64,000 nucleotides of DNA from Bin87 sp965220265 (GTDB taxonomy: Bacteria > Chloroflexota > Dehalococcoidia > Lucifugimonadales > UBA3495): the NCBI GenBank assembly GCA_965220265.1, contig CBDCPM010000004.1, positions 2,790,001-2,854,000 of the forward strand, given 5' to 3'. The notes under the pieces are model-generated. The model did no database searches. It saw nothing but the letters and a program-made list of their open reading frames with translations, and was not told the origin of the DNA. Shown here in pieces: positions 36,233 to 45,200 of the stretch. The translations under genes and the position numbers were made by a program. Each line of letters opens with the position of its first letter. The stretch's first letter is position 1.

Positions 36233-37944
36233 CCCCAATCCACCGAAAGGGTGAATGTGCCAGCGTGCTGAGGGGATGAGAAAATGCTCCCGCGCTTCGG
36301 GGATAATGGTTTTTGGGACAAGAAACCGACCCGAAACGAGGAGCACTCAAAAGATGCTACCACTGGGCAGCCCCGACCGCATCCATGTCGCCTTCGATGA
36401 TCACCGCCTGGTGACCAACGCCGGACTGCTTTTGCCGGTCACTTTGGCCCAGCACCTGGGTGTGGGTGAGCTGGTGGACAACAACGTTGACCTGGGAGAA
36501 ACGCCGGGTCGAGCCAACCCGGGGGACAAGCTGCTGACGCTGGTGGCCTCGGCCCTGGCCGGTGGCGACTGCATCGATGACGCCGACGTGTTGCGCACCG
36601 GCGGGACGGCCAGCGCCATCGGCTGCGTGGTCAAAGCGCCATCCACGCTGGGGACCTTTCTGCGCAGCTTCCGGTGGGGTCATGTCCGCCAGCTGGATCG
36701 GGTGAGCCGGGAGTTGCTGGCGCGGGCCTGGGCCGCTGGGGCCGGACCTGGAGACGAGCCGTTGACCATCGACTTGGACTCCACCATCTGCGAGACCTAC
36801 GGACTGGGCAAGGAGGGCGCCCGCCGCCATGGTTACACCGGCCAGCGGGGCTATCACCCGCTGCTGGCCGTGGCCGCGGACACCGGCGACGTGCTGATGG
36901 CGCGGCTCCGTGAGGGTCGGGCCAACACGGCTCGGGGCGCCGCCCACTTCCTGCGGGAGACGGTGGGGCGGGTGCGCTACGCTGGGGCCACCGGACAACT
37001 CACCGTGCGCGCCGACAGCGGCTTCTACTCCCACGCCATCGTCGCGGTCTGCCGGAAGCTGGATGTCCACTTCTCCATCACCGTCCGCCAGCACGCCCGG
37101 TTGCGCAATCTCATCGAGGCCATACCCGAGCAGGACTGGACACCCATCTCCTACTGGATGGACGGCGCCGCCGACGTGGCCGAGACTGAATACACTCCAT
37201 TCGAGAGCCAGCCCGACGCCGCGCCGGCGCGTCTCATCGTACGCAGAGTGAAGCCCACGCCCGGTTCCCAACTGGCGCTCATCGCCGACTACAGCTACCA
37301 CGCCTGCATCACCGACCGGGAGGGCGAAACTCTGCAACTGGAGGCCGACCACCGCCGCCACGCCGAGATCGAGAACGCCATCCGCGACCTGAAGTACGGC
37401 GTGGGGCTCAATCATCTACCCTCAGGACGCTTCGCCGCTAACGCCGCCTGGCTGGCCGTCCAGGTCATGGCGCACAACCTGGCCCGCTGGACGGCGCGCA
37501 TCGGTCTGGGCGAGCAGATCCTTACCACCAAGACCCTCCGGCGACGCTTCTTCTCCCTGGCTGGACGCATCACCCGCAGGGCCCGCCGCCTCACCCTGCA
37601 TCTTCCCCAAGGCTGGCCCTGGCAAAACCAGTTCATGCAGGCCCTGGCCCGGCTGCGAGCCCTGCCGCTCCCTTCCTGACGGCGTAGCTAGCGCCCGACC
37701 CTTCAACCAGACCGCCCAACCGCCTGGCAGACCCGCGTCAGGCTGGGCACCGCGTGTCTCCAGCTGCCATCGACTATGGTGATCTTGCCCGCCGCCGCCG
37801 CTCGCGAGCCGTCAACATCCTCCTGGCGTAGCTGTGTCGACCCGCACCCGCCCGCATCCGGCGGGATCAGGGCACTGCAGCCATCAACCACGCTTCTCAT
37901 CCCCTGCGTCACCAACCCACTCGCGTCCCTTCGGTGGATTCGGG
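36233..37944 (+). mobile_element. IS1380-family element, copy 2
   Basis: A 1712-bp element with ends CCCCAATCCACCGAAAGGG and, inverted, CCCGAATCCACCGAAGGG. A perfect 5-bp target duplication, CTTAT, lies at 36228-36232 and 37945-37949. The sequence matches copy 1 but lies in the opposite orientation. Confidence 0.9.
36354..37679 (+). CDS. IS1380-family transposase, copy 2
   Basis: An intact frame of 441 residues from the ATG at 36354, with GGAG upstream. The predicted protein is identical to that of copy 1, including PLTIDLDSTICETYG, LTVRADSGFYSHAIV and the acidic motif near the C terminus. The perfect target duplication marks this copy as the more recent undisturbed insertion, so copy 1 or another copy was probably its source. 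Confidence 0.9.
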   Translation: MLPLGSPDRIHVAFDDHRLVTNAGLLLPVTLAQHLGVGELVDNNVDLGETPGRANPGDKLLTLVASALAGGDCIDDADVLRTGGTASAIGCVVKAPSTLGTFLRSFRWGHVRQLDRVSRELLARAWAAGAGPGDEPLTIDLDSTICETYGLGKEGARRHGYTGQRGYHPLLAVAADTGDVLMARLREGRANTARGAAHFLRETVGRVRYAGATGQLTVRADSGFYSHAIVAVCRKLDVHFSITVRQHARLRNLIEAIPEQDWTPISYWMDGAADVAETEYTPFESQPDAAPARLIVRRVKPTPGSQLALIADYSYHACITDREGETLQLEADHRRHAEIENAIRDLKYGVGLNHLPSGRFAANAAWLAVQVMAHNLARWTARIGLGEQILTTKTLRRRFFSLAGRITRRARRLTLHLPQGWPWQNQFMQALARLRALPLPS

Positions 37945-37985
37945 CTTATGCTGTAAGTTGATCCGCTCTACAGCGGAGGAGCCCT

Positions 37986-38711
37986 GTGAACATCGCCGAT
38001 TTTATCACCGAACTCTACTGCCAGATAGACGACGCTTTGCCCCGATTGCCCCAGCATCCCCAAGCCGTGCTCTCCCGGGGCGAAGTGGTCACCATCGGAG
38101 TGCTCTACGCCGTCAAGGGCGTCAGCCGCCGCGCCTTTTACGACTGGCTCAGGCACAACTATGGAGATCTCTTTCCCAAACTCCCCCAGCGCACCCGCCT
38201 CTTCCGCCGCCTGGAAGCCAAAGCCTGCTGGACCGGCTATTTCCTGGCTCAGCCCACCATCCTGGGCGTGGCCGACAGCTATGGCGTCGAACTGGGCCAT
38301 CCGGTAAGGGCGGGGCGTCAGCTCCATCAGGTGGGCCAGCGAGGCAAGTCCAATCAGCGCTGGGTCCGGGGCGGCAAACTCTGCGTCGTGCTCAACAAAT
38401 TGGGGCTGATTGTGGATTGGGACTGCGCCACTGCCAACGTCCATGACCAGCGGTTCTTACCCTTGTTGGCCTGCTACGACGGCCAGATGATCATACTGAC
38501 TGACACCGGCTTTCACCGCGCCAAAGGCGACCCAGACAACGTGAAACTGTGTCGTCGCGGCCAATGGAACGTGCGGATGATCGTGGAAACCACCTTCTCC
38601 ATGATGACCACGGTGTGGGGCAGCAAGGAGATGCGTCATAACACCTGGCGAGGATTTGAGGCGCATCTGAGTTACCTGATGGCCGCCTTCGTAACTGTTC
38701 AGAGTTGGTGA
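37986..38711 (+). CDS. DDE transposase of uncertain family (IS982-like layout)
   Basis: A protein of 241 residues starting behind CGGAGGAGCCCTGTGAAC. It has an N-terminal helical domain (LSRGEVVTIGVLYAVKGVSR, RAFYDWLRHNYGDLF), a first Asp in LGVADSYGVELGHP, a middle strand LCVVLNKLGLIVDWDCATAN with ILTDTGFHRAKGDPDN (second Asp) and a C-terminal NVRMIVETTFSMMTTVWGSK with the likely catalytic Glu. The order and length recall IS982 transposases, but I am not certain of the family. The frame is intact. No inverted ends of its own were found. Confidence 0.6.
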   Translation: MNIADFITELYCQIDDALPRLPQHPQAVLSRGEVVTIGVLYAVKGVSRRAFYDWLRHNYGDLFPKLPQRTRLFRRLEAKACWTGYFLAQPTILGVADSYGVELGHPVRAGRQLHQVGQRGKSNQRWVRGGKLCVVLNKLGLIVDWDCATANVHDQRFLPLLACYDGQMIILTDTGFHRAKGDPDNVKLCRRGQWNVRMIVETTFSMMTTVWGSKEMRHNTWRGFEAHLSYLMAAFVTVQSW

Positions 38712-38779
38712 GGTAAATTGGCCGAAGGCGGGCTGCCAGACGCTGGCACGGGTGGCGGTGGTTATGTCATATAGAGGGA

Positions 38780-40135
38780 GTGGATACTGAGAGTGACCTG
38801 ATCACCGCCGACCGCGATTTCCTCATCGCCATCATCGCCCAACTGCAGGCCACCGTTCTGGAACAGCAGCGGGTGATTGAGCGGTTGGAGCGGCGGATTG
38901 CCGAACTGGAAGGCCGGGCGAAGCCGGACGGCCCGCCGCGAATGCCCGGCCTCAAGGCGAAATCGGGCAGCCAGCCGCCAGCGCAGCAGCAGCCCAGAAA
39001 GCAGCGACGCCACGGCTTCGCCCGCCCGCGCATGACACCGACCCATCGGGTGGAGCACGTGGTGGAGAGCTGTCCCGATTGCGGGACGCACCTGACTGGC
39101 GGCTGGGTCCAGCGCACCCGGGAAGTCATCGAGTTGCCGGTGGTTCCGGTGCAAGTCACCGAGCATGTCTTCATCGCCAGGACCTGCCCAGTGTGTCGGC
39201 GGCGCCGAGTGCCCACCGCGCAACTGGACGGCGTGGCACTGGGGCGCCAACGCCTGGGCGTCAACCTGATCAGCCGCATCGCCACGCTACGGGAAGAAGG
39301 GCGCCTGCCGATCCGCAGCATCCAGTGGTATCTGCGCACCGTCCATCAGCTGCGCCTCAGCGTGGGGGCCATTGTGAGCGCCATTCACCAGACCGCGCAA
39401 CAGGCCCAACCAGCAGTGGCCGCGATGGTGGACCGCATCCGCGCCAGCCCAGTGGTCCACGCCGACGAAACCGGCTGGCGTCAGAATGGGAACAACGGTT
39501 ACGTCTGGACTTTCAGCACCCCCACCGAGCGCTACTTCCTGCGGCGGGGTCGGGGCAAGGCGGTGGTGGACGAAGCGCTGGGCGAGGCATTCTCCGGAGT
39601 ACTGGTCAGCGATTTCTACGCCGCCTATCACCATTACGATGGCCCCAAGCAACGGTGCTGGGCGCACCTACTGCGGGACATCCACGACTTGGTGGCCCTC
39701 TACCTCAAAGATGCCCCGCTGGCCCGCTGGGCGGTGGCAGTCCATCGACTCTACGAGGAAGCCAAAGCCTTCTCTCATCCTCAGGCCCAGCGACGGCGTG
39801 TCGCTCAACTGGCCTTGGAGCGGAAGCTGCTGGCCATCTGCCGCCCTTTCCTGGCTGACCCGCTAGCCGTCCAGGGCAAGCTGTACCGGCGCATTGAGCG
39901 CCACATCAAGGAACTCTTCGTCTTCGTGGCCGAACCAGACGTGCCAGCGGACAACAACGCTGCCGAGCGCAGCCTGCGTCATCTGGTCATCAGCCGCAAG
40001 GTCAGCGGCGGCACCCGCTCGGAGCAGGGCACCGAGAGCACGATGACGCTGGCATCCATCTTCGGCGCCTGGCGCGCCCAAGGACTAAATCCTCTCGCCG
40101 CCTGCCGTCAGCTGCTCACTTCCCCCCAAGTCTGA
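38780..40135 (+). CDS. tnpC: IS66-family transposase (TnpC)
   Basis: A protein of 451 residues starting at the GTG at 38780. The N-terminal leucine-zipper-like helix (LQATVLEQQRVIERLERRIA) is followed by a zinc ribbon (SCPDCGTHL, ARTCPVCRRRRV) and the DDE core: VVHADETGWRQNG, GVLVSDFYAAYHHY and DVPADNNAAERSLRHLVISR. The C-terminal MTLASIFGAWRAQGLNPL matches IS66 proteins. It is intact and shorter than typical 500-residue TnpC proteins, in line with the subgroup that lacks TnpA and TnpB. Confidence 0.88.
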   Translation: MDTESDLITADRDFLIAIIAQLQATVLEQQRVIERLERRIAELEGRAKPDGPPRMPGLKAKSGSQPPAQQQPRKQRRHGFARPRMTPTHRVEHVVESCPDCGTHLTGGWVQRTREVIELPVVPVQVTEHVFIARTCPVCRRRRVPTAQLDGVALGRQRLGVNLISRIATLREEGRLPIRSIQWYLRTVHQLRLSVGAIVSAIHQTAQQAQPAVAAMVDRIRASPVVHADETGWRQNGNNGYVWTFSTPTERYFLRRGRGKAVVDEALGEAFSGVLVSDFYAAYHHYDGPKQRCWAHLLRDIHDLVALYLKDAPLARWAVAVHRLYEEAKAFSHPQAQRRRVAQLALERKLLAICRPFLADPLAVQGKLYRRIERHIKELFVFVAEPDVPADNNAAERSLRHLVISRKVSGGTRSEQGTESTMTLASIFGAWRAQGLNPLAACRQLLTSPQV

Positions 40136-40259
40136 ACTGTTACAGCACCAACGGTTACTAGTACCGTTGCCAGGTAGATTTGTAAGAATATAAGAAAGCA
40201 GCCATACTTAGTATTACAGTTGCACTTGAATTGAGGGCCTCTGAAAGAGTCTCTTGTAA

Positions 40260-41121
40260 GAGCCTGTCTACGATCTTTTGAGGATTAGCACCATGAAGGC
40301 AAGCACCGCCATTTGCAGGCTGGTATTGAGCTTCCTTTCACAGTTCTTCCAGAGTCGGCGGCACTTTTCCAGCCAGGCGAAAGATCGCTCCACCACCCAT
40401 CGCTTTGGAAGCACCACGAAGGTGTGCAGTTCGTGGCGTTTCACGACTTCCACTGCGGCTCCCAACAGGCTTTGCACCGCAGCGGCAAAGGGCTTCCCGG
40501 TGTAACCCCCGTCCACCAGCACCTTCTGGACCTGGCTGAGGTCGGCCCGGTTTTCGTCAAACATCGCCAAAGCCCCAGCCCGGTCGGTAACATTGGCGGT
40601 AGTCACATGTATCGCATGGGGCAATCCTTGCGTGTCCACCGCGATGTGACGCTTGATTCCGGACACCTTCTTGCCCGCGTCATAGCCCTTGCTATCGGCA
40701 CTGTCCGTGTTCTTGACGCTCTGGGAGTCCACGATGCAGAAGCTGGTCTGCTCTTTCCGTCCATTGCTTTGCCGGACCGCGCCAACCGATTTTTTTTAGG
40801 ACTTGCTCCAGAATGGATTCTTTCGCCGGGCCAGGCTGCTCGCTCCATTGCCGGAAATACTGGTAGCAAGTGCGCCAATTGGGGAAGTCCGCGGGCAGCA
40901 TTCGCCACTGGCACCCGCTTTTCAAGAGGTACAGCACGCCGCAGAAAACGTCATACAAGTCCACGGTGCGGGGTTTGGTCCGGCGGCGAGCCGACTCCAA
41001 CGTCGGCAGAATCCGGGCGAATTGCTTCCGGCTGATGTCGCTGGGATAGGAATGAGACATGATTACCCCTCCCCTGATAATAGTCTCAACTTAACCTATT
41101 TCAGAGATCGTAGACAGGTTC
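40260..41121 (-). mobile_element. IS5-family element, copy B (862 bp)
   Basis: Ends GAGCCTGTCTACGATCT and, inverted, GAACCTGTCTACGATCT, with a perfect 3-bp duplication TAA (40257-40259 and 41122-41124). It is inverted relative to copy A. Confidence 0.9.
40268..41060 (-). CDS. IS5-family transposase copy B, two frames joined at an A8 run
   Basis: The first frame (ATG at 41060) reads SDISRKQFARILPTLESARR and stops after the run. The second reads RQSNGRKEQTSFCIVDSQSV, KVLVDGGYTGKPFAAAV and VVERSFAWLEKCRRLW. The shared A8 run (T8 on the plus strand at 40790-40797), followed by the downstream frame in the same phase as in copy A, supports slippage-based expression. Compared with copy A there are a handful of substitutions only, so this copy is probably active. 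Confidence 0.8.
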
Positions 41122-41319
41122 TAAGGGATTCCAAGGATCGGGCTTGGTGCCACCGGCTCCACCACGGCTACCATATAGGCAGGTCAGTGCTCTCATAAAG
41201 TAGTCACAGCAGCGTGCATAACAGCCGTCTAACTTCGGGCACGGTCAGCGACATGAGTCCTTCCTACAAAGCGCGGCTGTAATATTAGGCATGATCTTTG
41301 TGTGAGGAAGTGCCCAGCC

Positions 41320-42476
41320 ATGGCTGCCATCAAGTATAAAGTAGAGTTGACCGAGGCCGAACGCTCGCGTCTCAATGAGGTGTCCCAGCGAGGCAAGGCG
41401 TCAGTGCGCACCGTGAAGCGGGCGCTGTCGCTGCTCAAGGCTGACCAGGGGCTTCGGGACCGTGAGATAGCCGATGTGCTGTTGGTCAACGCGGCCACGG
41501 TCGCCAGAGCGCGGAAGCGGTACGTGGAGGAAGGACTTGAGGCCGCCATCAATGACCGACCGCGGCCGGGCCAGGAGCGCAAGCTGGACGGCAAGCAGGA
41601 AGCGCACTTGATCGCCATTGCGTGCCGCGCCGCGCCCGCAGGGCACACGCACTGGACACTCCAGTTGTTGGCCGACCAGGTGGTGGAGTTGGAGTTTGCC
41701 GATAGCATCTCCCTGGAGACGGTGCGCCAGATGCTCAAAAAAACGCACTCAAGCCGTGGCAGAAGCAGGAGTGGTGTATCCCCAAGGTGAGCGGGGAGTT
41801 CGTGGCGCGGATGGAGGACGTGCTGGACCTGTACCAACAGGCGTACCATCCGGAGCGTCCGGTAGTGTGTTTCGACGAGACCTCCCGGCAGACGAGACCT
41901 CCCGGCAATTGACTGGGGAGGTGCGTCCGCCCCTGGAGGCTGCCCCGGGACGGGTGGCACGCTATGACACCGAGTACCAGCGCAACGGGACACGGAACCT
42001 GTTCATGATCTGTGAGCCGAGGGGTGGCTGGAGACCTGTGGAGGTGACCGAGCGCCGCACTGCCGTGGACTTCGCGCACCAGATGCGGTGGCTGGTGGAC
42101 GAGGCATACCCTGATGCCGAGGTGGTCCGGCTGGTCTGGACAACCTCAACACCCACAAGCTCGGCGCGCTCTACGCAGCATTTGAGCCATCCGAAGCTCG
42201 GCGCATCGCCCAACGCCTCGAGTTTCATTACACTCCTACGCACGGCAGTTGGCTGAATCCTGTCCTGAGCTTGCCGAAGGGATGGCTGAGATCGAGTTGA
42301 GCGTCTTCAGCAGGGGATGTCTGAACCGCCGGATCAGCGATGAGGCGGAGCTGCGGCGAGAGGTTGCGGCGCTCGAACGCGAGCGCAACGCAGCAAAATC
42401 AGCCATAGACTGGCGGTTTACCACCCAAGATGCTCGCCGTAAGCTCCAATATATCTATCCGACAAGATCAGATTGA
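41320..42476 (+). pseudogene. IS630 transposase copy B, broken at all three catalytic motifs
   Basis: The start is the ATG at 41320. The N-terminal half equals copy A, including the A7 slip site. Lesions are a 17-bp tandem repeat on the first Asp codon (41874-41890 and 41891-41907), loss of one base in the second motif (GGTCTGGACAACCTC where copy A has GGTACTGG) and a 24-bp insert (42258-42281) at the third motif, between GSWLN and MAEIE. The C-terminal helix (ELRREVAALERERNAAKSAI) is intact in a separate frame. Confidence 0.88.
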
Positions 42477-42487
42477 AACAGTACTAG

Positions 42488-43852
42488 TACTACAGCCGCA
42501 CTACTGTTACCAGTTGCGATAATGGACGTTGGTAGTGGCTTTGTTGCGCTCTGGCTTGATGTCGCCGTCTCCACTGGGACCAGGACAGAACGAAATCGGC
42601 AGACCGGTTTGGAGTCCATATCAGGCGGGTAAGCAGCCGACGCACCTCTGGGACTGTCAATGGGATCAGGCTCCGGTCCCGGCAGGGACCGCCCCCTTTC
42701 CGGCAGGCATCCCGGTGTCGTGGCTTGATACCTGATCACCGCCAGGTAAGCGTGAGCCAACATCGCCAGGGTGATGTGGCGATACCAGCCATCCCATCTG
42801 CGTACCTCGTACTGGTCCAGTCCCACCGGTCCCTTGGCCGCCTCGAAGCATTCCTCGATGGCCCAGCGGCGGCCCGCCACCTGCACCAACTCCGCCATTG
42901 CGGTACCGGACGGGCCGAAGCCAACGTAGTAGGCCAGCTCATCGGGCTTGGCAATGCTGCGCTGGGCCAGCAGCCAGTACTCTTTGCCCGGCTCCCGCAG
43001 GGGCCGTATCGCCACGGTGGTCCAGTCATAAAATCTGGGACCCTTGGCGCCGTCCCCCGCGCTCAGCCGCTGCCAGCCCGATTCGTCAACCCACGACGCC
43101 AAACGATCTACCCTCACTTGGCGGGGCCCCTTTTCGGTCCAGGCCCACAACTGCTCGTTGCGCTTGATGGCCAGCACCTGGGGGATGCCCTCCTCCTCCA
43201 GCCACCGCCGCAGGTTGCGGTCGCTGCCGTAGACCGCGTCTCCAGTAACCCAGCCGCAGGGAATTCCCGATCCCACCGCCCGCTCCAGCATCCGCTGGGC
43301 CAACTGAGGCTTGGTGCGGAATTCGACATACTCCGGCACCCCGGCCTCACGGCGTCGCTCCCGGTCCTCCGCCCATACCTGAGGCAGATACAACTCCCGG
43401 TCCAGCAGGGTCCTGCCCCTGGCGCCAGCGTAGGCCAGGAATACTCCCACTGGGGAATTTTCGATCCGCCCCGCTGTGCCGCTGTACTGCCGCGGCACCC
43501 CCACCGACTTGCTCCCCTTCTTGAGGAAGCCGGTCTCGTCCACCACCAGCACCCCGTCGGCGGCGCCCAGATGCTCGACCACGTAGTCCCTGAGGTCATC
43601 TCGAACCTGGTCCGCGTCCCACCGGTAGGTGCATGGCAGGCGCTGCACCCCGTCAGGAGTGGCATCCCCCGCCTGCTCCGCCAACTGCCAGCCATTCTTG
43701 CGCTCTACGGAACTGAGCAGCCCCGCAGGTACTCCAACACCCGTCGCCTTGGCTCCGCACGCCGGAACCAGCCCGCGATGCACTCATGCACCCTCTTGAT
43801 GCCCTCAGCCCACCGGGCCACTTCCGCCGCATCATCCATCTCAACAGCCACC
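42488..43852 (-). pseudogene. IS701 transposase 2, N-terminal frameshift
   Basis: From the ATG at 43852 (MDDAAEVARWAEGIKRVHEC) the reading runs about 40 codons to VLEYLRG, where one G is missing. The rest continues in the next frame with SVERKNGWQLAEQAGDATPD, VLVVDETGFLKKGSKSVG, WVTGDAVYGSDRNLRRWLE and RRWAIEECFEAAKGPVGLDQ. All catalytic residues are therefore in one frame. That frame has no stop before the element end and would run into IS630 copy B, ending at 42455. It is about 60 percent alike to element 1 by eye. Confidence 0.8.
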
Positions 43853-43914
43853 GCCTCACCTCACACTGCTTGACTGTCCCTAATTCTACCCGCTCTTAAT
43901 CTGCGCCTGTAGTA
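42488..43914 (-). mobile_element. IS701-family element 2, 1427 bp
   Basis: Ends TACTACAGCCGCAC and, inverted, TACTACAGGCGCAG, flanked by CTAG on both sides (42484-42487 and 43915-43918). Both CTAG copies double as the borders of IS630 copies B and C. Confidence 0.88.
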
Positions 43915-43918
43915 CTAG

Positions 43919-45167
43919 TACCGTTGCCAGGTAGATTTGTAAGAATATAAGAAAGCAGCCATACTTGGGCATGATCTTTGTGTGAGGAAGTGCCCAGCCA
44001 TGGCTGCCATCAAGTATAAAGTAGAGTTGACCGAGGCCGAACGCTCGCGTCTCAATGAGGTGTCCCAGCGAGGCAAGGCGTCAGTGCGCACCGTGAAGCG
44101 GGCGCTGTCGCTGCTCAAGGCTGACCAGGGGCTTCGGGACCGTGAGATAGCCGATGTGCTGTTGGTCAACGCGGCCACGGTCGCCAGAGCGCGGAAGCGG
44201 TACGTGGAGGAAGGACTTGAGGCCGCCATCAATGACCGACCGCGGCCGGGCCAGGAGCGCAAGCTGGACGGCAAGCAGGAAGCGCACTTGATCGCCATTG
44301 CGTGCCGCGCCGCGCCCGCAGGGCACACGCACTGGACACTCCAGTTGTTGGCCGACCAGGTAGGTGGTGGAGTTGGAGTTTGCCGATAGCATCTCCCTGG
44401 AGACGGTGCGCCAGATGCTCAAAAAAACGCACTCAAGCCGTGGCAGAAGCAGGAGTGGTGTATCCCCAAGGTGAGCGGGGAGTTCGTGGCGCGGATGGAG
44501 GACGTGCTGGACCTGTACCAACAGGCGTACCATCCGGAGCGTCCGGTAGTGTGTTTCGACGAGACCTCCCGGCAGACGAGACCTCCCGGCAATTGACTGG
44601 GGAGGTGCGTCCGCCCCTGGAGGCTGCCCCGGGACGGGTGGCACGCTATGACACCGAGTACCAGCGCAACGGGACACGGAACCTGTTCATGATCTGTGAG
44701 CCGAGGGGTGGCTGGAGACCTGTGGAGGTGACCGAGCGCCGCACTGCCGTGGACTTCGCGCACCAGATGCGGTGGCTGGTGGACGAGGCATACCCTGATG
44801 CCGAGGTGGTCCGGCTGGTCTGGACAACCTCAACACCCACAAGCTCGGCGCGCTCTACGCAGCATTTGAGCCATCCGAAGCTCGGCGCATCGCCCAACGC
44901 CTCGAGTTTCATTACACTCCTACGCACGGCAGTTGGCTGAATCCTGTCCTGAGCTTGCCGAAGGGATGGCTGAGATCGAGTTGAGCGTCTTCAGCAGGGG
45001 ATGTCTGAACCGCCGGATCAGCGATGAGGCGGAGCTGCGGCGAGAGGTTGCGGCGCTCGAACGCGAGCGCAACGCAGCAAAATCAGCCATAGACTGGCGG
45101 TTTACCACCCAAGATGCTCGCCGTAAGCTCCAATATATCTATCCGATAAGATCAGATTGAAACAGTA
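43919..45167 (+). mobile_element. IS630-family element, copy C
   Basis: Bounded by CTAG (43915-43918 and 45168-45171), 1249 bp, with the same ends as copies A and B. It shares the lesions of copy B plus a 4-bp AGGT repeat (44358-44365). Confidence 0.88.
44000..45160 (+). pseudogene. IS630 transposase copy C, damaged like copy B
   Basis: Starts at the ATG at 44000. The reading is first broken by AGGTAGGT (44358-44365), then repeats the lesions of copy B: the 17-bp tandem repeat at the first Asp (44558-44574 and 44575-44591), the missing base at the DNLNTH motif and the 24-bp insert (44942-44965). Copies B and C therefore descend from one already damaged element and must have moved using a transposase made elsewhere, or been copied by recombination. 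Confidence 0.88.
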
Positions 45168-45200
45168 CTAGGTAGGTCTCAGCGGATAAAGCGCAGGCGA

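Larger units (their letters stand above)
36180..40157 (+). mobile_element. IS66-family element carrying an IS1380 and a second transposase gene
   Basis: 14-bp inverted ends, TAACCGTTGGTGCT (36180-36193) and AGCACCAACGGTTA (40144-40157), bracket an IS66 TnpC gene at the right end. IS1380 copy 2 sits 40 bases inside the left end, and an unassigned transposase gene follows. No IS66 accessory tnpA or tnpB is seen, as in the ISBst12-like subgroup. I could not find an 8-bp target duplication. Confidence 0.6.
40212..41284. mobile_element. IS701-derived MITE, itself carrying an IS5
   Basis: Ends TATTACAGTTGCAC and, inverted, TATTACAGCCGCGC, flanked by a perfect 4-bp duplication TTAG (40208-40211 and 41285-41288). 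Outside the IS5 it is about 208 bp and resembles the right non-coding arm of IS701 element 1 (for example CGGGCACGGTCAG). It is therefore an internally deleted IS701 without a transposase gene. Confidence 0.75.
40162..42483 (+). mobile_element. IS630-family element, copy B, interrupted by a MITE
   Basis: Bounded by CTAG at 40158-40161 and 42484-42487, with ends TACCGTTGCCAGG and TACTGTTTCAATC (inverted). Its left arm is split at TTAG by a MITE (40212-41284). Without it the length is 1245 bp, matching copy C apart from a 4-base difference. Confidence 0.85.

Noticed and set aside
37986..38711. Firm IS982 assignment of this transposase
   Set aside because: The layout is similar, but I could not confirm family-specific motifs or inverted ends.
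36180..40157. Composite catabolic transposon
   Set aside because: Only transposase genes lie inside; no passenger function is present.
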